32,099 nucleotides of DNA from Robinsoniella peoriensis (lineage in GTDB: Bacteria > Bacillota > Clostridia > Lachnospirales > Lachnospiraceae): NCBI RefSeq assembly GCF_042680125.1, contig NZ_JBHTNY010000061.1. One strand, given 5' to 3'. Position numbers and translations under genes: made by a program. Below, one piece after another: positions 23,801 to 30,151 of the stretch. The first letter of the stretch is position 1, and each line of letters begins with the position of its first letter. The notes beneath the pieces were generated by a model. The model saw only the letters and a list, made by a program, of their open reading frames with translations. It did no database searches and had not been told where the DNA came from.

Positions 23801-25457
23801 GCAAAGCACAGTAAGCACACACACGACCCAGATTGCCAACAAAGCAGAAACAAGCACAGTAACAGCAATAAGCAACCGTACAGCAAGCCTGGAAACAAAG
23901 CTTACCGGCATTACCGGCAAGGTAACGGATTATGTAAGCACCACAGTAACAAATAGCACGAAAGACCTTGTTACGGGCTTAGAGACGGTAAACAGCAGCA
24001 TAGAGACCATAAACAGCAAGCAGGCGGGATTCGAACTTACACTAGATGGATTCGCAACGGATGTTTCTAGCCTGGAAAAGTCTGTGGAGAAGAAAGCAGA
24101 CGGCAGCGCGCTAAGTGCATTAAGCAATACAGTTTCCGGGCTGAGCAGTAACCTGGACGGGTTTAAAACATCTGTGTCCAGCACATATACAACCAAAACG
24201 GAATTATCCAATACATTGGGAAGCTACAGCACCACCACACAGATGAACAGCGCCATAGAAGCCACCAAGAGCGCCATAACCTCCAGCGTAAGCGAAACCT
24301 ATTCCACTAAGGCAGAATTAACCTCTGCAACCGGTAAAATAACAGCCCTGGAGACATGGAAGCAGGAAGCCAGCCAAAAGATTACCAAAGATGGGATTGT
24401 GGCAACGGTAGGTTCTTATTACGCCAAGGATACGGACCTAACGGCGGCAGAGAATAGAATAACTTCTGTGGAGACGAAAGCCACGCAAACAGCGGATAAG
24501 TTTAACTGGATCGTAAAGAGCGGCACGTCCGCAACAAATTTTACAATTACGGATCGGCTTATATCTTTGACAACAGCAAGTATAGATTTGTCGGCTACAA
24601 ACTTGGTTAGTATTATTTCTGGCGGAAGTGCGAAGATCCAGGCAAAAAATATAACATTAGATGGATTAGTAACAGCTAATAGTAACTTTAAGATATTGGC
24701 AGATGGAAGTATGGAAGCGAAAAATGGAAAGTTTACCGGAGATGTAAATGCAACTAAAGCCAGGGTTAAAGAAAGCTATTCTATTTACTGTGAGGATGAT
24801 GGTAGCGATATAAATATAATAACTGCGAGCGGATGGAGCAAAAATGATGAAACGGATAAAAAAGTAATATTTGGAATTGATACAACAAAAAATCAAAGTA
24901 CATGGGGATTACCTTATATACTTATGCAAAAAGTAAACGATGCAATGACGCCGAATTATTCCGCAATATCTATGAATGCGCAAAAAATGACCATGAATAT
25001 TATGAAAGATTTGTTTATTTATGCGGCGGATAAAGTAAATATAAAATCAATATTAGATGTTGAAGGCGAAATAAGGCAGAATGGAATATCTCTGACTACT
25101 GCGCTAAATAATAAAATAGAATTTAAACCGGCAACAACTCTACAATTTGCGGATTCAACCGTTACGGCCCAACATTATAATAACCAACAGGTTATAGGGG
25201 ACAGGGTTTTTGTAGAAATTAGTTTTAAAACAGCACGTAATTTAACTGCAAACCAGCAGATTAAATTTAAAAATTATTGGACACCTGTATCGGATTACGA
25301 TCTTAGATTTATAACATACGATTCTGGGCTGCAGTTTATGGCCAGCGTATCCTCATATTCTAATAGCTTCTATCTAATCCCGACAACGAATATAGGTACC
25401 AACGTGTGGATAAGGGGGCAACTATCTTACCGCACTACAGGAACAATTCACGCTTAA
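20889..25457 (+). CDS. Tail-tip/spike and receptor-binding protein with CBM-like insert
   Basis: This 1522-residue protein likely forms the tail tip and binds the host surface. Residues 1 to about 330 match the phage minor structural / prophage-tail N-terminal domain (hub). About 385-430 has ten-residue YLKxxxAEA repeats, followed by long coiled-coil stretches. At about 768-935 (nt 23190-23695), a CBM-like jellyroll begins GGRNLFTKSNLNKYSNLEQW and ends FKLEEGNKATDYTEAP. The last ~250 residues are an AT-richer head domain ending GQLSYRTTGTIHA. ATG 20889 is chosen over TTG 20886 for spacing to GGAGGGG. The base composition differs between domains, as in shuffled receptor-binding genes. Confidence 0.85.
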   Translation: MLKYYDLNKTLIGGLKNCKDLKVESELSSGDKQLSFLWHINNKIKMCLECYIRTDTDEFVIKENSKGSNGYRKIVANLNLEDLEGKAMEKFEAVEHTVKECADMALSGTGWRCICTMDKRRGMKLTKVTALDVLNTICKAFLVEVRFDTINKMVYFQEEIGDDRGVYFTKSLNLKEVIDSTDTYDYFTQILPIGKDGLKIDGINGGKAYLENYQYSSKKKMLIWEDSRYETAEALKEDAQKKLAEISKSKKSYQSKVIDLSKQSEKYSVLSYSLGDTVTLIENETDLFEKQRIVKITEYLNDPTKNTCELSNATLTFEEMQSRLFEAADIVNNITEDNGTVKVYATDIKGLEDYLNGNQKIKDLTTQYLYVSGELGALKASFGEMQTTYLKATDAEITYLKVEKAEADYLKIEVAEANYIKTNVFEALDATVKKINGDFLTFKSGEFETLKSKQAAFEEATAQKFTAANGSIDNLTGQFATFKELTTTNFTAVTGNIKDLTVESQRVKTLLAGNITSENIATGAITAGSGIIANGAIGDAEISNLSANKIKSGTVDTSLVTIASKDSAITITGNQLMVNDTTNTANPINRVILGKYTSGSATTYGLLIRGKDGKTVMLDGDGVHNAGITNGAVDNNKVADDANISGNKLDINSVVRSVNGATEKIQSTVVQVGDRSLNVYLGEQTNTITEHGESLRTQASSIKAAQDSIKFKLDTQTWTTAKEEIDGKISKNTSNLSKATSDITVLQGQITSKVEQTDINKAVESITIGGRNLFTKSNLNKYSNLEQWTINGYATGALDSVNKYNGYTSIKLVTTNATGMNSKKITLLKGKTYTWSFYIKATEAFVPSSIKIMHMQLSDGSNIHCEVNRRFSPSNVLANTWTKVSATFDTPTTAETYTWSGYIWFLTNNQTYNVCCFKLEEGNKATDYTEAPEDVDSQIAEVTTTTTESIKTAKSEIKQTTDAITQNVSNLQSTVSTHTTQIANKAETSTVTAISNRTASLETKLTGITGKVTDYVSTTVTNSTKDLVTGLETVNSSIETINSKQAGFELTLDGFATDVSSLEKSVEKKADGSALSALSNTVSGLSSNLDGFKTSVSSTYTTKTELSNTLGSYSTTTQMNSAIEATKSAITSSVSETYSTKAELTSATGKITALETWKQEASQKITKDGIVATVGSYYAKDTDLTAAENRITSVETKATQTADKFNWIVKSGTSATNFTITDRLISLTTASIDLSATNLVSIISGGSAKIQAKNITLDGLVTANSNFKILADGSMEAKNGKFTGDVNATKARVKESYSIYCEDDGSDINIITASGWSKNDETDKKVIFGIDTTKNQSTWGLPYILMQKVNDAMTPNYSAISMNAQKMTMNIMKDLFIYAADKVNIKSILDVEGEIRQNGISLTTALNNKIEFKPATTLQFADSTVTAQHYNNQQVIGDRVFVEISFKTARNLTANQQIKFKNYWTPVSDYDLRFITYDSGLQFMASVSSYSNSFYLIPTTNIGTNVWIRGQLSYRTTGTIHA

Positions 25458-25479
25458 GACCGAAAGGTCTTTTTATTTT
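25456..25479 (+). terminator. Rho-independent terminator after the spike gene
   Basis: AAGACC-GAAA-GGTCTT is a tight hairpin with a GNRA loop, followed by TTTATTTT. It overlaps the last base pairs of the spike stop codon and would end or attenuate structural transcription ahead of the lysis genes. Confidence 0.85.
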
Positions 25480-25508
25480 GCAAATTTACAGACAGGAGAG
25501 AGGGACAT

Positions 25509-25823
25509 ATGAATGACGAAGAAGTGGCAGTAAAAATAGCGGAGCTTGGAAAGGATAGCAGATCCTTAAAAGGGCGCGTGGCAGATTTGGAAGCGCAACA
25601 AAAGTGTATACAGGAGCTTGCAATGTCGGTTAAGGAACTGGCATTAAACATGAAAACCATGATGGAAGAACAGAAAAAGCAAGGAGACCGGCTACAAAAA
25701 CTGGAAAATGAACCGGCAGAACGTTGGAACAGTGCAAAAAAAACAGCATTTACAACTATAATTTCCGTTGTTGCTGGGGCACTCGCAACCGGGCTTATCT
25801 TAATGGCAGCCCAATACTTATAA
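25509..25823 (+). CDS. Coiled-coil protein with C-terminal membrane segment (XhlA-like)
   Basis: The 104-residue protein has a charged coiled-coil (residues 5-72) and one C-terminal membrane helix (TAFTTIISVVAGALATGLILMAA). This layout is that of the XhlA-like lysis-associated proteins of Gram-positive prophages. It immediately precedes the holin, with a GGAGAGAGG ribosome site. A second holin or anti-holin function is possible. Confidence 0.7.
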   Translation: MNDEEVAVKIAELGKDSRSLKGRVADLEAQQKCIQELAMSVKELALNMKTMMEEQKKQGDRLQKLENEPAERWNSAKKTAFTTIISVVAGALATGLILMAAQYL

Positions 25824-25838
25824 GAAAGAGGTAATATT

Positions 25839-26123
25839 ATGGATTTAGGATTTTTACAGGATTATTATATCCCAGTAGTTTTAGTAGCATGTTTAATCGT
25901 AGGTTACTGCATTAAGCATATCACCTGGTTGGAAAAGGTAAGTAACCAGTACATACCAACGATTCTGGCAGTGCTGGGGGCTGTTCTGGCGTGCGTATCA
26001 GCAGGACTGGCAAATACTCCAATAGGGTTAGAAACCGTTGTGTATGGAGCGTTTACAGGATTAGCAAGTACAGGATTGCACCAGGCATTTACAAAGATTA
26101 TCAATAAATCAGAGGGCGAGTAA
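25839..26123 (+). CDS. Phage holin (holin_5_2-like)
   Basis: The 94-residue membrane protein has three hydrophobic stretches (about 9-25, 40-57 and 64-82) and a short charged C-terminus. The segment YIPTILAVLGAVLACVSAG then VYGAFTGLASTGLHQAF is typical of the Phage_holin_5_2 family. It should form the membrane holes that release or activate the endolysin encoded downstream. Confidence 0.88.
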   Translation: MDLGFLQDYYIPVVLVACLIVGYCIKHITWLEKVSNQYIPTILAVLGAVLACVSAGLANTPIGLETVVYGAFTGLASTGLHQAFTKIINKSEGE

Positions 26124-26142
26124 ATCGCTCTCTTTTATTTTG
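26111..26142 (+). terminator. Terminator after the holin
   Basis: AGAGGGCGA and TCGCTCTCT form an imperfect hairpin (one bulge) around GTAAA, followed by TTTATTTT. It overlaps the holin stop codon. Readthrough or a separate promoter would be needed for the endolysin gene. Confidence 0.75.
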
Positions 26143-26162
26143 GGAAAGGATAGGTAATATAT

Positions 26163-26318
26163 ATGGGAATTAAAAGTGAACACACAAAAAACTTAAGCGA
26201 AAAAGAAATGTTGGAGTTGCAGGAACGTGTATCAAATATGTCTGAGGCTGAATTAAAAGAATTTAGAAACAAATTTGATCCAGATGCAATGGGATTCTAT
26301 GGGGAGGAGGCAATCTGA
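26163..26318 (+). CDS. Small acidic protein coupled to the endolysin
   Basis: A 51-residue helical, charged ORF (LSEKEMLELQERVSNMSEAELKEF). It starts at ATG 26163 and ends in a TGA that overlaps the endolysin ATG by one base; its last codons (GGGGAGGAGG) are the endolysin's ribosome site. It may be a lysis regulator or merely a coupling leader. No family is recognised. Confidence 0.6.
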   Translation: MGIKSEHTKNLSEKEMLELQERVSNMSEAELKEFRNKFDPDAMGFYGEEAI

Positions 26319-27841
26319 TGCCGATTAAAATAAATAAATGCTTAACACGTATTAACTTTACGGATTGCAATAATACCGGAAGAATAAAGTACATTGTGCT
26401 TCATTATGTTGGCGCATTAGGCGGCGCAGAGGATAATTGCAGATATTACGCAAGCCAGTATATCGGGGCATCCGCTCACTACTATGTAGGGTTTAGCGGG
26501 GAGATCTGGCAGAGTGTAGAGGATGAAGACATTGCCTGGTCGGTTGGAGCAAGTTCTTATGTGCACCCGGAAGCCAGAAACAGCAATACATTAAACATAG
26601 AACTGTGCGTAAGAAAACGAAGCACAGGCACGATGAACGCAACAGATAAAGATTGGTATTTCGAAGATGCTACCGTGCAGTCAGGGATCGGACTTACTAA
26701 GATGCTTATGCAGAAATACCATGTTCCAAAAGACCGGATTATCCGGCATTACGATGTTACCGGTAAAATTTGCCCCAACCCATACGTTTACAACAATACC
26801 GCACATGTATGGAACTCATTTAAAAAAGCATTATCCGGATCGGGTCAGGAAGCAACCGGCACAAAGATTACTGGAAAAGCTGCAGCTACAGCAGAGCAGA
26901 TGCAGAAGTATATCCGATCCAAAAACCCCAGCGTGGCACAATCAGTTTTGGATATGGTTCCGCAGTACATCCAGGAGGGCAAGTCCGAAGGAATCCGCGG
27001 AGATATCGCATTTGCACAAAGCTGTCTGGAAACCGGGAACTTTACTTTTAAAGACAGTGCAGTAACCCTGGATCAGAACAACTTTTGCGGTATGGGAGTA
27101 ACACAAAACGGCATGAAAGGCAATTCCTTCCCCAACACAAAGACCGGTATCAGGGCGCAGATCCAACACCTTAAAGCTTATGCCTGCACAGATCCTTTAA
27201 AGAAAGAATGTGTAGACCCAAGATTTAACTTTGTAGAAAGGGGTTGTGCTGAGTATGTTGAATGGCTGGGTATCCAGGAGAATCCAAAAGGCAAAGGATG
27301 GGTTGCAGGTAGCGGATATGGTAGCAAGATATTAAATATCCTGGAGGCTATTACAGGGATAAAGGAAGAGCAGTCAAAACCCACACCGGCACCACAGCCG
27401 GAACCAGAACAAAACGGTACGTATAAGGTACAGGCCGGCAGCTATAAGGACAAGAAGCTAGCTAACAGCCTTGCGGCGGTCCTAAAGAGCAAGGGCTTTG
27501 ATTCTATTGTTAAGGAAGAAGCAGGACAATATAAGGTGCAGTGCGGCGCATTCTCTAATAAGAAGAACGCAGACATGCTGGCAAGGCAGATCAAGGGAGC
27601 TGGCTTCGATGCCATCGTTAAAGGAGCGGAATCTTCTATCTGGGTAGGAAAATGTACCGGAGATGGTGTTAATGTTCGCAAAGGGCCGGGTACAAACTAC
27701 GGTAACATTTCTGGACCGTACCAGACTCTAAATAAGGGCAATCTGGTGGATGTAATTAATAAAGAATCTGGATGGTACCAAGTTCTTATTGCTAAGAAGT
27801 ACAGCGGGTTTGTAGCAGAACAGTATATAGAAGAAGCATAA
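26318..27841 (+). CDS. Bifunctional endolysin: amidase, glucosaminidase, two SPOR, SH3
   Basis: This 507-residue lysin has two catalytic domains. Residues 1-172 are an Amidase_2 (N-acetylmuramoyl-L-alanine amidase) with zinc ligands H29, H144 and C152. Residues about 190-345 are a glucosaminidase-type (FlgJ-like) domain, with the candidate catalytic E238 in FAQSCLETG. A Pro/Glu linker (355-365) follows, then two SPOR repeats (about 367-400 and 403-436) and an SH3b domain (about 441-504). SPOR domains bind denuded glycan, suggesting septal targeting. It is the last phage gene before the att site. Confidence 0.93.
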   Translation: MPIKINKCLTRINFTDCNNTGRIKYIVLHYVGALGGAEDNCRYYASQYIGASAHYYVGFSGEIWQSVEDEDIAWSVGASSYVHPEARNSNTLNIELCVRKRSTGTMNATDKDWYFEDATVQSGIGLTKMLMQKYHVPKDRIIRHYDVTGKICPNPYVYNNTAHVWNSFKKALSGSGQEATGTKITGKAAATAEQMQKYIRSKNPSVAQSVLDMVPQYIQEGKSEGIRGDIAFAQSCLETGNFTFKDSAVTLDQNNFCGMGVTQNGMKGNSFPNTKTGIRAQIQHLKAYACTDPLKKECVDPRFNFVERGCAEYVEWLGIQENPKGKGWVAGSGYGSKILNILEAITGIKEEQSKPTPAPQPEPEQNGTYKVQAGSYKDKKLANSLAAVLKSKGFDSIVKEEAGQYKVQCGAFSNKKNADMLARQIKGAGFDAIVKGAESSIWVGKCTGDGVNVRKGPGTNYGNISGPYQTLNKGNLVDVINKESGWYQVLIAKKYSGFVAEQYIEEA

Positions 27842-27866
27842 CAGAAATTAATCCCTGTTATTTGTA
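27838..27866 (+). terminator. Weak terminator-like hairpin after the endolysin
   Basis: ATAACAG (27838-27844) pairs with CTGTTAT (27855-27861) around a ten-base loop. Only a short T-rich stretch follows. It overlaps the endolysin stop codon and could end late transcription, though inefficiently. The rest of 27842-28003 holds no gene. Confidence 0.4.
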
Positions 27867-27934
27867 ATAAATGCATTTAAATAGGAAGAAACTTAGATTG
27901 TATTATAAGAACTTCCATGATACAATACAAATCA

Positions 27935-27968
27935 TATGTCTTACTAAATGTCTTATAAATTTGTAAGA
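27935..27968 (+). repeat. Candidate integrase arm-type repeats beside att
   Basis: ATGTCTTA occurs twice (27935-27942 and 27948-27955, 13 bp apart), and TCTTA is followed by an inverted TAAGA at 27964-27968. The group lies about 40-70 bp from the tRNA core, on the phage side, where tyrosine integrases of tRNA-targeting phages bind arm sites. No integrase in the window is available to test this. Confidence 0.35.
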
Positions 27969-28003
27969 ATGCCTATTTTACAGGGGAAATGGGTAATAAA
28001 TGG

Positions 28004-28050
28004 GTTGACTTTTAATCAAGTTGTCCGGGGTTCGAATCCCCGATGTCTCA
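28004..28050 (+). other. Prophage att site: 3' part of tRNA-Lys(UUU)
   Basis: The 47 bases read as the 3' half of a tRNA: an anticodon stem-loop with loop CTTTTAA (anticodon TTT, Lys), a variable loop, a perfect T arm CGGGG-TTCGAAT-CCCCG, the 3' acceptor strand ATGTCTC and discriminator A at 28050. The bases upstream do not form a D arm or the matching 5' acceptor GAGACAT. This is the usual fragment left when a phage inserts into a tRNA 3' end, so the prophage ends here and an intact tRNA-Lys should lie at its other, unseen end. Confidence 0.85.
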
Positions 28051-28060
28051 TTACTATAAT

Positions 28061-28104
28061 ATAGCGGAAATGTCTGTAAATACAGGTGTTTCCGCTATTT
28101 TAGT
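28061..28104 (+). terminator. Terminator of the split host tRNA
   Basis: ATAGCGGAAA (28061-28070) pairs perfectly with TTTCCGCTAT (28089-28098), with an inner CTGT/ACAG, and is followed by a T-rich stretch. It starts 10 bases past the tRNA discriminator. This shows the tRNA fragment is the original chromosomal 3' end displaced by the prophage. Confidence 0.8.
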
Positions 28105-28215
28105 TCAGGTACAAGTTAGTCATATCTGACACGTTAAGAAGTCGTCAAATATTGTTACAAAAATGACTTTTTTATTTGGGCACTTTTGGAATCCCTGATA
28201 TTACACCAAATAATT

Positions 28216-28252
28216 AATTGGAAAACCAATCAACAAGGCTTTCCAATTTTTT
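28216..28252 (+). terminator. Terminator-like hairpin downstream of the lacI-type gene
   Basis: ATTGGAAA and TTTCCAAT form an 8-bp stem around 15 bases and are followed by TTTTTT on the plus strand. On the minus strand, where the regulator gene ends about 100 bases away, the tail is only moderately T-rich. It may therefore act in both directions. The rest of 28105-28357 shows no gene. Confidence 0.6.
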
Positions 28253-28357
28253 GCTTTCATCACCGCTTTTAGTATACACACAATTGTCAGAAAGCATTTT
28301 CTAACACGCTCTCGGAAAACAATGATAAACTAACGCGCTGTCTGAACGCCGTTTCAT

Positions 28358-29392
28358 TCAATGATACAATATCTCAGAATACAGATAAATAACCTCAATA
28401 GGTGTGTCCGGATTTTCAATCCGGTAAAAAAGCTGCCTGATCAGACGCTTTCCAAGAGCTGATGTATTAATGTTAACGGTTGTTAAGAAATCCTTCATAT
28501 CAATATAATCGGCAATATTGTCATAGCCTGTCAGGTTCACCTCTTCCGGGACCCGGATACCCATGAGCATCAGCTCCTGGTAAACTACATGGGCAACGAA
28601 GTCACTGACACACACAAAGGCATCCGGCAGCTTCCGCAGACCGGATAAATAATTATGGATTTCTTCTACATAAGTTTCTATTCCAATGGTACCTGTCTTG
28701 CAGTAAGCAGGATCAATATGGGACGCATGCCTGGTTATGGATGCGGTGTAGCCTTCGTAACGCAGTTTGTTAGTCAGGGCATAGTTGATATCTCCGATAA
28801 ATCCGATCTTTTGGCGCCCTGAGGCAAACAGATAGTCGGTAATTTTTTCTACGGAGCTTTTGCCCTCCAGCAGAAGCATGTCTCCAGTCAGTGTATCCAG
28901 AGAAAAATTGGTTACGGCATCCAAAAATACCTTTGGGATTGGAAGTCTGTTTAAAATGGACAGGAGCTTTGCATCGTACACGTTTAGAATAATAATCCCC
29001 TGTACCTGACCGGAAGTGAGTGGTGGCGGCAAAATATAATCCTTCGGGATTTCGGTAGGGACGTAGGTGTACATAAGGCTGCATCCGGCTTGTGTGACCT
29101 CTTTCGCAATTTCATGTATGATATTGCTCCAGAACACGGAAGAATCGGGTCTGGACACTACGACGGATATAGTAGCACTCTCGTGACTGGTATTGGTCAT
29201 TAGAGCCGGATTTGCATGTACTGTATTATTTGTAAACTGTTCCGGCAGTGGGTAGCCAAGCAGGGCAGCTTCCTTTATAATCAGATTGCTCTTAACTTCG
29301 GAAACGCCCGGATGATTATTCAGTACCTTCCAGACGGTGACACGGGAGACGCCTGCGGCCTCTGCAATATCCTGCATAGTTGGTTTTTTCAT
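28358..29392 (-). CDS. LacI-family transcription regulator
   Basis: The 344-residue repressor or activator begins KKPTMQDIAEAAGVSRVTVWKVLNNHPGVS, the classic LacI/GalR helix-turn-helix and hinge region. A periplasmic-binding-protein-like sensor domain follows (residues about 70-344), ending GYDNIADYIDMKDFLTTVNINTSALGKRLIRQLF. The in-frame start seven codons earlier is rejected, because GAGGT is correctly spaced before ATG 29392. It is divergent from the ABC permease genes, so it most likely controls them in response to a sugar or phosphosugar that the sequence does not reveal. Confidence 0.92.
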   Translation of the reverse strand: MKKPTMQDIAEAAGVSRVTVWKVLNNHPGVSEVKSNLIIKEAALLGYPLPEQFTNNTVHANPALMTNTSHESATISVVVSRPDSSVFWSNIIHEIAKEVTQAGCSLMYTYVPTEIPKDYILPPPLTSGQVQGIIILNVYDAKLLSILNRLPIPKVFLDAVTNFSLDTLTGDMLLLEGKSSVEKITDYLFASGRQKIGFIGDINYALTNKLRYEGYTASITRHASHIDPAYCKTGTIGIETYVEEIHNYLSGLRKLPDAFVCVSDFVAHVVYQELMLMGIRVPEEVNLTGYDNIADYIDMKDFLTTVNINTSALGKRLIRQLFYRIENPDTPIEVIYLYSEILYH

Positions 29393-29471
29393 ATTATATA
29401 CCTCGCACATCATATAAGATGTCTGCGTGAGAACGGAAACGACTCGACTTTAGCAGATACCTTTTTTTATT

Positions 29472-29500
29472 ATTCTACCAAATCACAGGAGGTTTCGCAA
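29472..29500 (-). promoter_or_regulatory. Candidate promoter of the lacI-type gene
   Basis: Read on the minus strand, TTGCGA and TAGAAT are 17 bases apart, giving a sigma-70-like promoter about 80 bases upstream of the start codon. Two TGTTAAAA boxes (29517-29536) abut its -35 side, which suggests autoregulation. Confidence 0.6.
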
Positions 29501-29516
29501 TAGGTTTTGTTTAAAA

Positions 29517-29536
29517 TGTTAAAACCGATGTTAAAA
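29517..29536 (+). promoter_or_regulatory. Pair of TGTTAAAA boxes upstream of the regulator promoter
   Basis: TGTTAAAA occurs at 29517-29524 and 29529-29536, 12 bp apart. The same word recurs near the divergent permease promoter. These are candidate binding sites for the LacI-type regulator, although classical LacI sites are palindromes with a central CG. Confidence 0.45.
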
Positions 29537-29615
29537 ATAAGGAAAAATGTAAAAAAAGAATTATAGGAAAATGTGTATAACAATTTTTGCTAAGCAGCCG
29601 GATCATTGTTTGCAT

Positions 29616-29668
29616 GTAAAAGAATTGAAAGTAAAAGAATTGAAAATAAAAGAAATGAAAGTAAAAAG
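29616..29668 (+). repeat. 15-bp tandem repeat, three to four units
   Basis: GTAAAAGAATTGAAA is present exactly twice (29616-29630, 29631-29645), then as ATAAAAGAAATGAAA (29646-29660) and in degenerate form from 29661. It lies upstream of the orphan terminator, in the gene-free region between regulator and permeases. The 15-bp period keeps a frame open (VKELKVKELKIKEMKVK), but I see no convincing gene. Confidence 0.7.
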
Positions 29669-29710
29669 ATTTTGGAAGCAGAAGGTTTTAATGCATTTGG
29701 AAGTAAATTT

Positions 29711-29781
29711 AAGAAGCAGAAGGATCGCGGATAATTCGTATGAGGAAAAATCCGCTATCTTTTTCTGCTTCTTATTTTTTT
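29711..29781 (+). terminator. Strong orphan terminator in the regulator-permease gap
   Basis: AAGAAGCAGAA (29711-29721) pairs perfectly with TTCTGCTTCTT (29763-29773), with an inner GCGGAT/ATCCGC (29727-29732, 29750-29755), and is followed by ATTTTTTT. No plus-strand gene ends here. It implies a short untranslated transcript from further left, such as a small RNA, a leader attenuator or the remains of a lost gene. Confidence 0.75.
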
Positions 29782-29913
29782 GTACATCGTTTTCACGTTT
29801 AGTTATGTAAGATATTTCTGCTTATAGAAAAGGATTGCATCTTTTATCTGATGAGTGGCTCAATAATACTTTATATCCTGCTGGGTAAATTAGATATGTT
29901 TAATAAAAATCAA

Positions 29914-29932
29914 TTTTAACATTATGTTAAAA
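29914..29932 (+). promoter_or_regulatory. Perfect palindrome TTTTAACA-TTA-TGTTAAAA (operator candidate)
   Basis: This 19-bp perfect dyad contains the TGTTAAA word in both orientations, about 90 bp upstream of the permease promoter -35. It is the best candidate operator in the gap for a dimeric regulator such as the LacI-type protein. Confidence 0.6.
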
Positions 29933-30020
29933 AATACCGTTTTCAATATACATTATATAATAAAAAACTCTTCCTGAATTGTGCAAAATGTTAAATAAAT
30001 ACAAAAATGAATTGTTTATA

Positions 30021-30049
30021 TTGACAAATATATATAGCATATGTAAAAT
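30021..30049 (+). promoter_or_regulatory. Promoter of the ABC permease operon
   Basis: A perfect -35 TTGACA (30021-30026), 17-base spacer and -10 TAAAAT (30044-30049). Transcription would start near 30056, leaving about 95 bases of 5' leader before the first permease. A TGTTAAAT box lies upstream (29989-29996), and two more lie in the leader. Confidence 0.75.
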
Positions 30050-30094
30050 AAGAGCAGATATAGCAGTTATCAAATGTATAATATTTATATATTT

Positions 30095-30115
30095 TGTTAA
30101 AAAGCTATGTTAAAT
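30095..30115 (+). promoter_or_regulatory. TGTTAAA box pair downstream of the permease promoter
   Basis: TGTTAAAA (30095-30102) and TGTTAAAT (30108-30115) are 13 bp apart, inside the predicted 5' leader. A bound regulator here could act as a roadblock. With the palindrome at 29914, they flank the promoter, a layout compatible with repression by DNA looping. Confidence 0.45.
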
Positions 30116-30151
30116 AATATTGAACAATAAATAGAAAAGGAGAGACAGAAA

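Noticed and set aside
27970..28050. Complete tRNA-Lys gene at the prophage end
   Set aside because: The 5' acceptor strand and D arm are absent upstream of the anticodon stem, so it is a fragment, not a functional tRNA.
1..28050. Integrase, excisionase, repressor, CRISPR array or diversity-generating retroelement within the prophage part
   Set aside because: I saw no recombinase, reverse transcriptase or repeat-spacer pattern; lysogeny genes presumably lie left of the window.
29571..29810. 79-codon plus-strand ORF in the regulator-permease gap
   Set aside because: It is built on the 15-bp tandem repeat and runs through the terminator hairpin; no ribosome site.
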